Below, piece by piece: positions 43,122-54,457 of a DNA stretch of 64,000 bases (its first letter is position 1; the number at the start of each line of letters is the position of its first letter). The position numbers were made by a program, and so were the translations under genes. The DNA lies in contig NC_061510.1 in the NCBI RefSeq assembly GCF_022539505.1, positions 393,124,249 through 393,188,248 on the forward strand, in the 5' to 3' direction. A model generated the notes under the pieces. It was not told the DNA's origin. It was given only the letters and a program-made list of their open reading frames with translations, and searched no databases. The stretch is from Lolium rigidum (taxonomy: Eukaryota; Streptophyta; Magnoliopsida; Poales; Poaceae).

Positions 43122-45897
43122 ATGGCGGAAGACACTCCGGTCAAGTACGAGGATCTGCCTGAGGAGCTCAAGAAGAAGCATGACGAAATCAAGGCAGTCC
43201 TCGAAGCCGAACTCATCGGCTCATTCCACCGAACCCGCTCCCATGGCGTCAGGTGGAAGGGTTTCACACCTGAAGGCGCACTCGATGGAGTGGACTTGTC
43301 CGCCCCGTCAGAAGAACGCACCAGGTCACTGCGGCAGGAAATCAACTACATGGTGATTCATTCGCTGCACCGCCACTCTGAGAGCCTGGTGAACACTTTG
43401 GAGCGTGTCGCTCTGCGCGTGGTCCAGGAAATCATGAGCCACCGGTATTCTCCGTCGGGACCAGCTGCGGGGACTTTCAAAGGAGAGATGCCACTCCAGC
43501 CCCGGCCCATTCGCATGGGCAGCACCGGAACTGCCGAACTCATCGGCATACGTCGTCTACAAGATTGGTGGTGATCCTAGTGACTACCAATTCCTACCCG
43601 AGGCACCCAAGGAGATCCCGCACGGATACGCGTGCGCATACGTACTAGCACCGCAACACCCGGGCACTCTCGAACCGAGGCCGCAACATCGGGGGCCTCT
43701 GGAACGGCAGGAGGAACGTCGGGAGCCGATCCCGAGAAGCAAACGTGGCTAGCTAAGTACGCCACTCCGACAAACCTCCGAGCCCAGCTCCTGCAGCTTG
43801 GCTTAGAACCGGAAAAGCAAGCATGGCTGGTTAAGTATGCCACCCCGGCGAATCTTCGGGGTTCGTCACCTTCAGCCATCACAGCGGATCAGATTTGTGC
43901 AATCCGAAAGATCGGTTCGGCATGATGCCGAAAAGGAAGACGTTCGGCTACACCAAGCCGTACCCCAACGACTACGAACCGATCCCGCTACCACCCAAAT
44001 ATCGGTTCCCGGACTTCACAAAGTTTAGTGGATCGGATGGTTCCAGCTCCATCGAGCATGTGAGCCGATATTTGGCACAGCTGGGCACGATCTCAGCATC
44101 AGACGAGTTGCGTGTGAGGTTCTTCGCGCAGTCCCTCACAGGATCGGCTTTCGGATGGTACACATCGCTGCCACCGAACTCCATCCGGACCTGGAAGCAG
44201 TTGGAAGAACAGTTCCATGAGCAGTATCACTCAGAGGCTTCCGAGGTTGGTATTGCCGATCTAGCACAAGTACGACGAAGCGCGGGAGACAGGTGTCGGA
44301 ATACGTCCAGCGCTTCGGGACCATTAGGAACCGATGCTTTTCGGCTCATGTAAGTGAAAAAGAAGCGGTCGAGTTGGCGGTGGTGGGTCTCTCATCATCG
44401 ATTAAGGACGTGGCCTCCCAAGCGTACTACCCTTCATTGGCGCACATGGTGCGTAGGCTGTCGACATATGAGCGAGCGCCACCCGGATGTTTGCCGGGAC
44501 AAATTCAAGCGTGCGGTGACCCTGGTTGAGGCGGACGAGGATGAAGGTGCTGCGGGAGATCGAGAGGTAGCGGTGGCTGAATGGACTCGAGCGACGAGGC
44601 CCCGTGACCTGCAAATGGGTGAAGCCACCAGGCCCTCCAAAAGGGTTCGACTTCGACGTGACCAAGACCGAGCGGATTTTTGATCTCTTACTCACGGAGA
44701 AGCATATAAAGGTACCCGAAGGCCACAAGATCCCCACGGTGCAAGAGCTGAACGGAAAGCCATACCGCAAGTGGCATAACACGTTCAACCACACCACCAA
44801 CGATCTGCAGGGTGTGGCGGCAGCAGATCCAAATGGCGATAGAAAACGGACGGTTGATTTTCAACCAATACGCCATGAAGGTCGACACACACCCCTTCCC
44901 CGCCGTAAACATGGTGGAGTATACTTACCATGGAGGGTGCCAGCCGGATTTCTCGTGCAATATCAACATGGTAGGATCTGGACACCACTCTGGTAAGGAC
45001 GGAGATGAGGGCAGCTGCTCTCATAGCAAAGATACGAGAGGAAGCCGCTCCACGTGATCGGCTCCGCCAAGACGGCAAGCGCTACGTCACGGAGGGAGAG
45101 GTGAAAAACATAAGGTATCAACGACCTCTCTCTCGATCACCTCCTCAACAAGTATGTGAGTCAGTATGACCAACGCCGGCGATACAACGACGATGATGAA
45201 GAAGATCGTTCGGCTAGGGACGACAGGAGACGTCGTCGGCATGATCGCGAGGAGGAGGAGCACGAGCGCCGTGCCAAGGAAAAGTTGGGGGAGCGAGTCG
45301 ACGAGGATAGGCACCGGGACTGTCCTTTCTTCGGACACTCGCTGGGATTCGGGAATGAGCCGATTGCCCACAATCGGCAATTGCCCGTAATGCAACCGAG
45401 AAGAAAAAGGAGGCAGCCAACGTGTCCGTGTTCAAGCGCCTAGGGCCTCTCCCGCCACAAAGCAAACGCGCCGAGTCCCCTCGGTTGAAAGATCTCGAAG
45501 ATTCGGAGGACGAGGGAGAAGAAGAAGACAGTACCACCGGCCAAGGTGGTGCCCCGATGGACTCGGCCGTTCCCGAAACGCAGGGTTCGGCGATTGCGCG
45601 GCCCGGAGGAAGCCGAGAGGTTATACTTGCATACATTGAGGAAGGCAAGGCCTGATCCGGCTGCGAAGGTTCACCGAAACCCGGATGAAGAGGGTCGTCC
45701 ACGGAAAATGGAGTGGCGCCCCAAGCAAAGGAAAGCCGATGATGAAACATCGGGCTGGCACAAACATGGTGCTCGTTCTTCCGACGAAGCTTAGTGCTCC
45801 ACGAATACACGATGCACTCAAGGTGGACGACAGCAAGCGCACCAACATGATAAAGTCAGAGATTGGGCTGGTTTTATCTACCGGCCTGAACGAGTAG
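43122..45897 (+). pseudogene. Gag of element 7, broken by frameshifts
   Basis: The ATG at 43122 opens MAEDTPVKYEDLPEELKKKH and runs 150 codons to a break at about 43550. The capsid domain continues at 43895-44353 (FTKFSGSDGSSSIEHVSRYL, FFAQSLTGSAFGWYTSLPPN, WKQLEEQFHEQY) and then, in another frame, 44293-44480 (SEYVQRFGTIRNRCFSAHVSEKEA). Later pieces are FDFDVTKTERIFDLLLTEKH (44640s), a strongly basic Arg/Asp/Glu stretch (45170-45290) with a CPFFGH cluster, and SVFKRLGPLPPQSKRAESPR (45420s). The last piece ends GLVLSTGLNE before TAG at 45895. It is a long gag with a basic RNA-binding tail. Some breaks, such as CTCG at 45132-45135, could be sequence errors. Confidence 0.75.
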
Positions 45898-47114
45898 CAA
45901 GAGCACGTCAATGAGCAAACGTGGCAAGGCTGATCCTTGTGATCGGCCCCAAAAATTTGTGAAGGGACATTACAAAACCTTCACCAAGCAAGCAACGTGG
46001 AGGCCGATTCCAGCAATCAGCCAAAATTATCCTCACCATCCATTCTGCCTGGGTTCAACATGTTATCCAACAGAGCCGATACCATCAATTCTCTTGACAG
46101 AATCGGCTCGGGGGGGCACCCAGGTGGATAAAACACGAGGATATGCAGTAGAAGTATCTCATCCTTTGGTATGGGTATTGAAGTACGGGGGCCGATGCAT
46201 AAGTCGGCCGTAAAAAATTCAAAAATTCAAAAAATTTTGAACACAGCCGATGCAGCAGACATCGACTTAAGGATATAAAAGCCGATGCATGGCCATCGAC
46301 TCAAGAGGTATAACTGTCAGAGGATCAATGGAGCACGAAAAGAGACTATGATGGAAGAACTCCTCAATGGAGTGGTTTAGGGGCTCGGATCCTCTCTTCA
46401 ACGCCAAGAGCAGCCTGGACGTGCAGATCAGGCCAAGGGTGGGTTGCCTCAGGTCCACCGAAGGAAAGGAGCCGATATGGCCTGCAAGGCGCAAGAAGTA
46501 GATTGAAGAAGCTCGGGGGGCAGCTCACCCTGAAGGTTCTCTGCTTTGGGGAGCCGATGTTGTTAAAATCGGCTGGCTACGTCATGATTTGAGGCTAATG
46601 GCGGCACATGTGGCTGATTCGCCTTGATTAAAGCTCGGGGGGCAGCTCGCCCTAAAGATCTTTGCTCTGGGGAGCCGATTTGGTTGGAATCGGCTAGCCC
46701 TACGACACAACTAGTCTGGAGAGTGGTGTTCTGTTACGGAGTCATCAGTTTGAGCATCCAAGACAGTTCCGGGGCTCTTTTAAAGACGCCTGCTCAAGAT
46801 CAAGTCGCCAGCCTACTAAGATCGGCTGTGCCATCGTCATCGGCAGAGCTGGCTAGCTTGGAGGGATGGCTGAATTGGCCTGTCTCGTAGACTATCGTGA
46901 GAAACTGATGCGTTGCCATCAGTCATTAAGCATGGATTAGGCCAACAGTCGACAAAATCAGCATGAAAGAAATCGGCGAAATTAAGTTAAGGGAAATTCT
47001 TCATTAATATTGGGATTTCTTACAATGAAGAGCCGATTGCTCAAAGAAGGAAGAACAAAAGAAGGGTCTGTTGACCAATCTACTACTGCTAGGCCTATAC
47101 TAGTAGATCCTAAT
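45898..47114 (+). other. Element 7 3' non-coding region
   Basis: No gene on the plus strand. The phrase agctcggggggcagctc(a/g)ccct followed by GCCGAT...ATCGGC is repeated near 46512-46580 and 46631-46705. The hexamer GCCGAT or its complement is very frequent here. Confidence 0.6.
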
Positions 47115-47564
47115 CTACGGGCCATCATTGCCCTCGTCGTCATCCTCAGAACTCTCATCGGCACTGCTGCCGATGGGTTCCTCGTCGCTACTCCCGTAGC
47201 CCTCTGCGGGAGCTTCATCCCCGTCTTCATCGTCGCTGCTGTCGTCGTCCCACCACATGCGGAGGCGTTTCGCCGGCGGGTAGCCCTCGAGGGAGTCGTC
47301 GTCGTCGTCGTCTTCCTCTTCCTCTTCTTCGCAGGTGGGGCAGCCGTCCCGGGGGAACCGGTCGTCCTCGCTTTCCGACTCCGGTTCTCCGTCGGCGAGG
47401 AACCGGAGATCTTCATCCCCGCTGGTCAAGGACTTGTCGTCCTCGGACCAAATGGAGGAGGCGTGGCTCTCCTCGTCCCATTCTTCTGGGGCACGGATTT
47501 CCGGCGGCGTCTCGCGGGAGGAGTCGGACCCGTAGGAAAGCTCGGATGAGGAGGAAGAAGACAT
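47115..47564 (-). CDS. Antisense ORF: acidic Ser/Asp/Glu-rich protein of element 7
   Basis: The minus-strand ATG at 47564 sits in a favourable context (GCCACCATGT) and opens MSSSSSSELSYGSDSSRE. I prefer it to an in-frame ATG 18 codons upstream. The 149-residue product is highly acidic, with a run of Glu then Asp near residues 78-90. A PPAKRLR segment just after it resembles a monopartite nuclear localisation signal. A CPTC pair precedes the acidic run. An A/T-rich TTTATTTAA lies about 75 bases upstream as a weak TATA candidate. Antisense ORFs at this place occur in Tat-lineage elements and their function is unknown. The plus-strand frame opposite encodes only hydrophobic low-complexity sequence. 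Confidence 0.6.
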   Translation of the reverse strand: MSSSSSSELSYGSDSSRETPPEIRAPEEWDEESHASSIWSEDDKSLTSGDEDLRFLADGEPESESEDDRFPRDGCPTCEEEEEEDDDDDDSLEGYPPAKRLRMWWDDDSSDDEDGDEAPAEGYGSSDEEPIGSSADESSEDDDEGNDGP

Positions 47565-47845
47565 GGTGGCACAGAGGGTTTTTTGGGTGCTAGGGCGAGG
47601 AGGACGAAGGAGGCGCAAGCTGTTGAGAACGGTTAAATAAAGGGGATATGAGGGAAATTCAATGCCACAGCAGTTTCCGAGGAGATGTTGCCCAACAGGA
47701 AAGTTTTACGGCCACGTGGAGAAGTGGAGAGGGCAAGGCATCATGATGAGGATTCTGCGGCGGTTTTTTGCTCTGCCACGACATGACCCGACGAAAGGAA
47801 AGCGTAATGATTTTGGAAATGTCATTTCCAAAACCAGGGGGCATG

Positions 47846-49009
47846 TGTTATCACCAGAATTTGACCGAGTCAGAGGTGGGCCGCGATCAAGATGGACTCG
47901 AAGAATATATATATTGGAGAAATACGTGAATCGGCCTTACATGCAAAGTTTGGGCTAGTTTGCCCTTGTATCTGTAACATACTAGATTACGTGTCGGTTA
48001 GGAGTTAGAGTTTTACCCGTGCACGGTTAGGTGCACGCCTCAGTTAGAAAGTCCTTTGGACTATAAATATGTATCTAGGGTTTATGGAATAAACAACAAC
48101 CAACGTTCAACACAAACAAATCTCGGCGCATCGCCAACTCCTTCATCTCGAGGGTTTCTCCGGTAAGCACCATGCTGCCTAGATCGCATCTTGCGATCTA
48201 GGCAGCACAAGCCTGCCTACGTTGTTCATGCGTTGCTCGTATTGAAGCCTCTTTGATGGCGAGCAACGTAGTTATCTTAGATGTGTTAGGGTTAGCATTG
48301 TTCTTCGAATTACATGCTTTCGTTATGCAACCCTTGCACATCTAGCCGCCCTTACACCTATCTTAGGTGTAGGGCGGCACCCCGCTTGATCATAGTTTAG
48401 TAGATCTGATCTGTTACGGTTGCTCCTTGTTCATCAAGGATTAGTTTAACATTCGCAATAGTTAGGCCTTACAAAGGGTTGGAGGATCCAGCGGCGTGTA
48501 GGGTGGCGTTTGCTAGCCCTAGAAAGGATGTTCCGGGATCAACCTCGTGTTGGTTTTTAGGCCCCGTCTAGGATCGGCTTACGGTCACCGTGCGCGAGCG
48601 CGAGGCCCAATCGTGAGTAGGATGATCCGATTATGCGGTGAAAACCCTAAATCGTCGTAGATCTAATTAGCTTTATCTTGATCAAGCAGGACCACCATAT
48701 ATTCGGACACCTCGTTCGAATCATGGGTGGATCGGCTCTTTGAGCCGATTCATAGGATAACCTGAGAGCCGATCGAGGCTCGTATTTAATGTTTACGTGT
48801 ATGCCATGCAGGAAACTAAGCGAGGCATCATCCACACCTTCCCGACTAGGTATAGGTCAGGTGGCACGCCCTTGCGATTGCATCGGACGTGCGACCAGGA
48901 GGCTTTGCGGGCCGTCGCTCTGAGGGACTGGGGCCAGCCGCAGCCCTAGTTGTTCCCGGCTCTACTGTGTTGCCCGTCTCTGCCCGCCAGGGGGTTTCTG
49001 ACGTCAACA
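47846..49009 (+). mobile_element. 3' LTR of element 7
   Basis: It matches the 5' LTR with few differences. TATA is at 48062-48069 and the hairpins at 48173-48207, 48345-48378 (one base shorter) and 48731-48749. Differences at the 3' end include TACTGTG versus TACTCGTG and TTTCTGACG versus TTTCGACG. Confidence 0.95.
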
Positions 49010-49746
49010 AATGCTACCGTCATGATCTAAGCAAAATAAGATGCATAAAGGATTAACATCACATGCAATTCATATGTGATATGATATGGCCCTCTAATCT
49101 TTGCGCCTTCGATCTTCATCTCCAAAGCACGGACATGATCTCCATCATCAACGGGCATGATCTCCATCATCGTCGGCGTAGCGTCAAGGTCCATGGCGCC
49201 GTCTTCATGCTTGTTCACCTCATGTAGCAACTATTACAACTACTTTGAAATACTACTCAACATGAAATTTAAAAACAACCAAAAGGCTCCTGCCGGTTGC
49301 CACAATACAATAATGATCATCTCATACATATTCATCATCACATCATGGCCATATCACATCACCAAACCCTGCAAAAACAAGTTAGACATCTCTAATTTGG
49401 TTTGCATATTTTACGTGGTTTAGGGTTTTTCGAGTGAGATCTAATCTACCTACGAACATGAACCACAACGGTGATACTAGTGTTGTCAATAGAAAGAGTA
49501 AATTGAATCTTCACTATGGTGGGAGAGACAGACACCCGCAAAGCCACTTATGCAATACAAGTTGCATGTCGAACGTGGAGCAAGTCTCATGAACGCGGTC
49601 ATGTAAAGTTAGCCCGAGCCGCTTCATCCCACCATGCCACAAAGATGCAAAGTACTCGAACTAAAGACAACAAAGCATCAACGCCCACAAAACAATTGTG
49701 TTCTACTCGTGCAACCATCTATGCATAGACACGGCTCTGATACCAC
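49010..49746 (-). other. Copia leader between primer-binding site and element 7
   Basis: Minus-sense 5' leader of the copia element, non-coding. It ends at the primer site, whose reverse complement (GCTCTGATACCA, within 49731-49745) lies next to the LTR start at 49747. A 67-codon minus frame (49027-49230) has no recognisable motif. Confidence 0.7.
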
Positions 49747-51319
49747 TGAAGGGATTCGTAGCATAGAAAACAAAAAATTTCCTACCGCGAGAACGCAATC
49801 CAAGCCAAGATGCAATCTAGAAGATGGGAGCAACGAGGGGATGAACGAGACTAACCCTTGAAGATTTCCAAAGCCTACAAGAGGAGGCTCTCGTTGCTGC
49901 GGTAGACGATCACTTGCCGCTTTCAAAAGCGCGTAGAAGATCTTGACGGTGCCACAATCGGGCAGCCACCTCCGTACTCGGTCACACGTTCGGTGTTGAT
50001 GACGACGTCCTTCTCCCCATTCCAGCGGGCAGCGGAAGTAGTAGATCCTCCTCGGAATCCCGGCAGCACGACGGCGTGGTGGCGGTGTCGATGGAGATCT
50101 CCGGTGGAGCTTCGCTAAGCGTATGCGGGAGAAGAGGTGGAGGAGGGGCGCTAGGGTTTGGGAGAGGGGACTTGGGCACCGGCCACTTGGGGGCTGCGGC
50201 CAAGAGTGGCTTGGTGTGTCCGGCCCCTCCCCTATGCCCCTCAGTATATAGGTGGAAGCCCCAAGAGTTGTATCCCAAGTCTTCGAATAAGACCCCAACA
50301 CCAAAACCTACCTTTGGTGGGAAACCTACTCAGGATGGGAGTCCCACTCTAGGTGGGATTCCCACCTTTCCTTGAGGGAGGGTGGCCGGCCACCTCAGGT
50401 GGAGCCCACCTGGGACTCCTCCCTTAGGGTTTGGCCGACCAAGCTTGTGGAATCCCTCCGGGACTCCACCTTCCATAGTGCCTTTCTTCCGAACTATTCT
50501 AGAACCTTCTAGAACCTGCCATAAATGCACCGGATCATTTCCAAACTTGGAATATGACTTCCTATATATGAATCTTATCCTCCGGACCATTCTGGACCTC
50601 CTCGTGATGTCCTGGATCCCATCCGAGACTCCGAACAAAACTTCGAACTCCATTCCTTATTCCATATCTACTTAAATGACATCAAACCTTAAGTGTGTCA
50701 CCCTACGGTTCGTGAACTATGTAGACATGGTTGAGACTTCTCTCCGACAAATAACCAATAGCGGGATCTGGAGATCCATAATGGCTCCCACATATTCAAC
50801 GATGACTTAGTGATCGAATGAACCATTCACATACGATACCAATTCCCTTTGTCACGCGATATTTTACTTGTCCGAGGTTTGATCATCGGTATCACTCTAT
50901 ACTTTGTTCAACCTCGTCTCCGGACAAGTACTCTTTACTCGTACCGTGGTATGTGGTCTCTTATGAACTTATTCATATGCTTGCAAGACATTAGATGACA
51001 TTCCACCGAGAGGGCCCAGAGTATATCTATCCGTCATCGGGATGGACAAATCCCACCGTTGATCCATATGCCTCAACTCATACTTTCCGGATACTTAATC
51101 CCACCTTTATAACCACCCATTTACGCAAGTGGCGTTTGATGTAATCAAAGTACCTTTCCGGTATAAGTGATTTACATGATCTCATGGTCGAAAGGACTAG
51201 GTAACTATGTATCGAAAGCTTATAGCAAATAACTTAATGACGTGATCTTATGCTACGCTTAATTGGGTGTGTCCATTACATCATTCATATAATGACATAA
51301 TCTTGTTATTAATAACATC
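49747..51319 (-). mobile_element. 5' LTR of the copia element, main part
   Basis: It pairs with 35801-37582. The Sabrina-like element splits it at 51319, and its remaining 210 bases are at 59556-59765. The outer terminus reads ...CTCCAATA where the other LTR reads ...CTCTAACA, so the minus-strand TG start has mutated to TA. Confidence 0.9.
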
Positions 51320-52924
51320 TGATACGTCTCCGACGTATCGATAATTTCTTATGTTTTATGCCATATTATTGATGATACCTACATGTTTTATGCACACTTT
51401 ATGTCATATTCGTGCATTTTCTGGAACTAACATATTAACAAGATGCCGAAGTGCCGGCTCTGTTTTCTCGCTGTTTTTGGTTTCAAAAATCCTAGTAACG
51501 AAATATTCTCGGAATTGGACGAAACGAAGACCCGGGGGCCTATTTCGCCACGAACCTTCCGAAGACCGAAGAGCATACGAAGTGGGGCCACGAGGTGGCC
51601 AGACCACAAGGCGGCGCGGCCAAGGGGGCCCGCGCCGCCCTGTGGTGTGGGCCTCTCGTCAGCCCCCGACTCGCCCTTCCGCCTACTTAAAGCCTCCGTC
51701 GCGAAACCCCCGATGCGAAAAACCACGATACGGAAAACCTTCCGGAGACGCCGCCGCCGCCGATCCCATCTCGGGGGATTCTCGGAGATCTCCTCCGGCA
51801 CCCTGCCGGAGAGGGGATTCATCTCCCGGAGGACTCTACACCGCCATGGTCGCCTCCGAAGTGATGAGTGAGTAGTTCACCCCCGGACTATGGGTCCATA
51901 GCAGTAGCTAGATGGTTGTCTTCTCCTCATTGTGCTTCATTGTTGGATCTTGTGAGCTGCCTAACATGATCAAGATCATCTATCCGTAATACTCTATGTT
52001 GTGTTTGTCGGGATCCGATGGATAGAGAATACCATGTTATGTTAATTATCAAGTTATTACATATGTGTTGTTTATGATCTTGCATGCTCTCCGTTACTAG
52101 TAGAGGCTCTGGCCAAGTTTTTGCTTTTAACTCCAAGAGGGAGTATTTATGCTCGATAGTGGGTTCATGCCCGCATTGACACTCGGGACAGGTGACAGAA
52201 AGTTCTAAGGTTGTGCTGTGCTGTTGCCACTAGGGATAAAACATTGGCGCTATGTCCGAGGATGTAGTTGTTGATTACATTACGCACCATACTTAAATGC
52301 AATTGTCTGTTGCTTTGCAACTTAATACTGAAAGGGGTTCGGACGATAACCTGAAGGTGGACTTTTTAGGCATAGATGCAGTTGGATGGCGGTCTATGTA
52401 CTTTGTCGTAATGCCCAATTAAATCTCACTATACTTATCATGTCATGTATGTGCATTGTTATGCCCTCTCTATTTGTCAATTGCCCGACTGTAATTTGTT
52501 CACCCAACATGCTTTTATCTTATGGGAGAGACACCTCTAGTGAACTGTGGACCCCGGTCCATTCTTTTAATACTGAAATACAAATCTGCTGCAATATTTG
52601 TTTTACTATTTTCTCTGCAAACAATCATCTTCCACACAATACGGTTAATCCTTTGTTACAGCAAGCCAGGTGAGATTGACAACCTCACCGTTTCGTTGGG
52701 GCAAAGTACTTTGGTTGTGTTGTGCAGGTTCCACGTTGGCGCCGGAATCTCCGGTGTTGCGCCGCACTACATTCTGCCGCCATCAACCTTCAACGTGCTT
52801 CTTGACTCCTACTCGGTTCGATTAAACCTTGGTTTCTTACCGAGGAAACTTGCCGTTGTGCGCATCACACCTTCCTCTTGGGGTTCCCAACGGACGTGTC
52901 AACTACACGCATCAAGCAAATTTC

Positions 52925-53025
52925 TGGCGCCGTTGCCGGGGAACTGAAGAAAAGCTACACCACAAAGATTTCTAACTCCCACGTCAACTACACGCCAGCA
53001 AAATTTCTGGCGCCGTTGCCGGGGA
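52925..53025 (+). promoter_or_regulatory. Duplicated primer-binding site of element 8
   Basis: TGGCGCCGTTGCCGGGGA occurs at 52925-52942, eleven bases after the LTR end, and again identically at 53008-53025. The second is preceded by a copy of the LTR's last bases (GTCAACTACACGCCA versus GTCAACTACACGCATCA). An 83-bp segment covering the LTR end and primer site has therefore been duplicated. Confidence 0.9.
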
Positions 53026-53251
53026 GATCAAGACACGCTGCAAGGGGAGTCTCCACTTCCCAATCTCTTTACTTTGTTTTTGTCTTGCTTTATTTTATTT
53101 ACTACTTTGTTTGCTGCACTTATATCAAAACACAAAAAAATTAGTTGCTAGCTTTACTTTATTTACTGTCTTGTTTGCTATATCAAAAACACAAAAAAAT
53201 TAGTTTACTTGCATTTACTTTATCTAGTTTGCTTTATTTACTACTGCTAAA

Positions 53252-54457
53252 ATGGCCAACCCTGAAAATACTAAGTTGGGTGACTTCACTAGCACAAATA
53301 ATAATGATTTCTTATGCACACCTATTGCTCCACCTGCTACTACAGCAGAATTCTTTGAAATTAAACCTGCTTTATCGAATCTTGTTATGCGAGAGCAATT
53401 TTCCGGTGTTAGTTCCGATGATGCCGCTGCCCATCTCAATAATTTTGTTGAACTATGTGAAATGCAAAAATATAAAGATGTAGATGGTGACATTATAAAA
53501 TTAAAATTGTTTCCTTTCTCATTAAGAGGAAGAGCTAAAGATTGGTTGCTATCTCTCGCCTAAGAATAGTATTGATTCCTGGACTAAATGCAAGGATGCT
53601 TTTATTGGTAGATATTATCCCCCTGCTAAAATTATATCTTTGAGGAGTAGCATAATGAATTTTAAACAATTGGATAATGAACATGTTGCTCAAGCTTGGG
53701 AAAGAATGAAATCTCTGGTTAAAAACTGCCCAATCCATGGACTGACTACTTGGATGATCATCCAAACCTTCTATGCAGGACTAAATTTTTCTTCGCGGAA
53801 TTTATTGGATTCAGCTGCTGGAGGTACCTTTATGTCCATCACTCTTGGTGAAGCAACAAAGCTTCTTGATAATATGATGATTAATTACTCTGAATGGCAC
53901 ACGGAAAGAGCTCCACAAGGTAAGAAGGTAAATTCCGTTGAAGAATCCTCTTCCTTGAATGATAAGGTTGATGCTATTATGTCTATGCTTGCGAATGATA
54001 GGACTAATGTTGATCCCAATAATGTTCCATTAGCTTCATTGGTTGCCCAAGAAGAACATGTTGATGTAAACTTCATTAAAAATAATAATTTCAACAACAA
54101 TGCTTATCGGAACAATTCTAGTAATAACTATAGGCCATATCCTTATAATAATGGTAACGGTTATGCTAATTCTTATGGGAATTCTTACAACAATAATAGG
54201 AATACACCCCCTGGACTTGAAGCCATGCTTAAAGAATTTATTAGTACACAAACTGTTTTTAATAAATCGTTGAGGAAAAGCTCAATAAAATTGATATTCT
54301 TGTTTCTAGAGTTGATAGTCTTGCCTCCGATGTTGATCTTTTGAAATCGAAAGTTATGCCTAATAGGGATATTGAAAATAAAATTGTTACTACAGCAAAT
54401 GCCATCCAAGTTAGAATTAATGAGAATATAAGATTAATGGCTGAACTCGCGTGCTAG
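53252..54457 (+). pseudogene. Gag of element 8, with three frame breaks
   Basis: The ATG at 53252 opens MANPENTKLGDFTSTNNNDF. The capsid (Athila-type Retrotrans_gag) shows IKPALSNLVMREQFSGVSSDDA, LFPFSLRGRAKDWLLSL, then in the next frame WERMKSLVKNCPIHGL and TFYAGLNFSSRNLLDSAAGG. A long Asn/Tyr-rich linker follows (54060-54210). Breaks lie at 53555-53558 (CTCG), 54268 (CG) and 54446-54449 (CTCG). Each is one base away from a CTG that would restore the frame. Confidence 0.85.

Larger units (their letters stand above)
41891..49009 (+). mobile_element. Element 7: non-autonomous gypsy-type element, 7119 bp, complete
   Basis: It has a perfect AATGC duplication (41886-41890, 49010-49014). The LTRs are 41891-43059 and 47846-49009 (1169 and 1164 bp), with few differences. 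A primer-binding-like site lies just after the 5' LTR, and a purine tract (AACCAGGGGGCATG, ending 47845) just before the 3' LTR. It encodes a frameshifted gag only, plus an antisense ORF near the 3' LTR. No RT, RNase H or integrase fits in it. Antisense ORFs before the 3' LTR are known from Tat-lineage gypsy elements, so that lineage is likely. Confidence 0.9.

Noticed and set aside
47010..47549. Plus-strand 179-codon frame opposite the antisense ORF
   Set aside because: Val/Phe/Leu low-complexity product is the shadow of the acidic minus-strand frame; the minus frame has the better start context and known precedent.
51351..51875. 174-codon frame at the start of the Sabrina-like LTR, with a counterpart at 57987
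   Set aside because: Lies within LTR repeats, differs by frameshifts between the two copies, and covers promoter sequence; not a gene.
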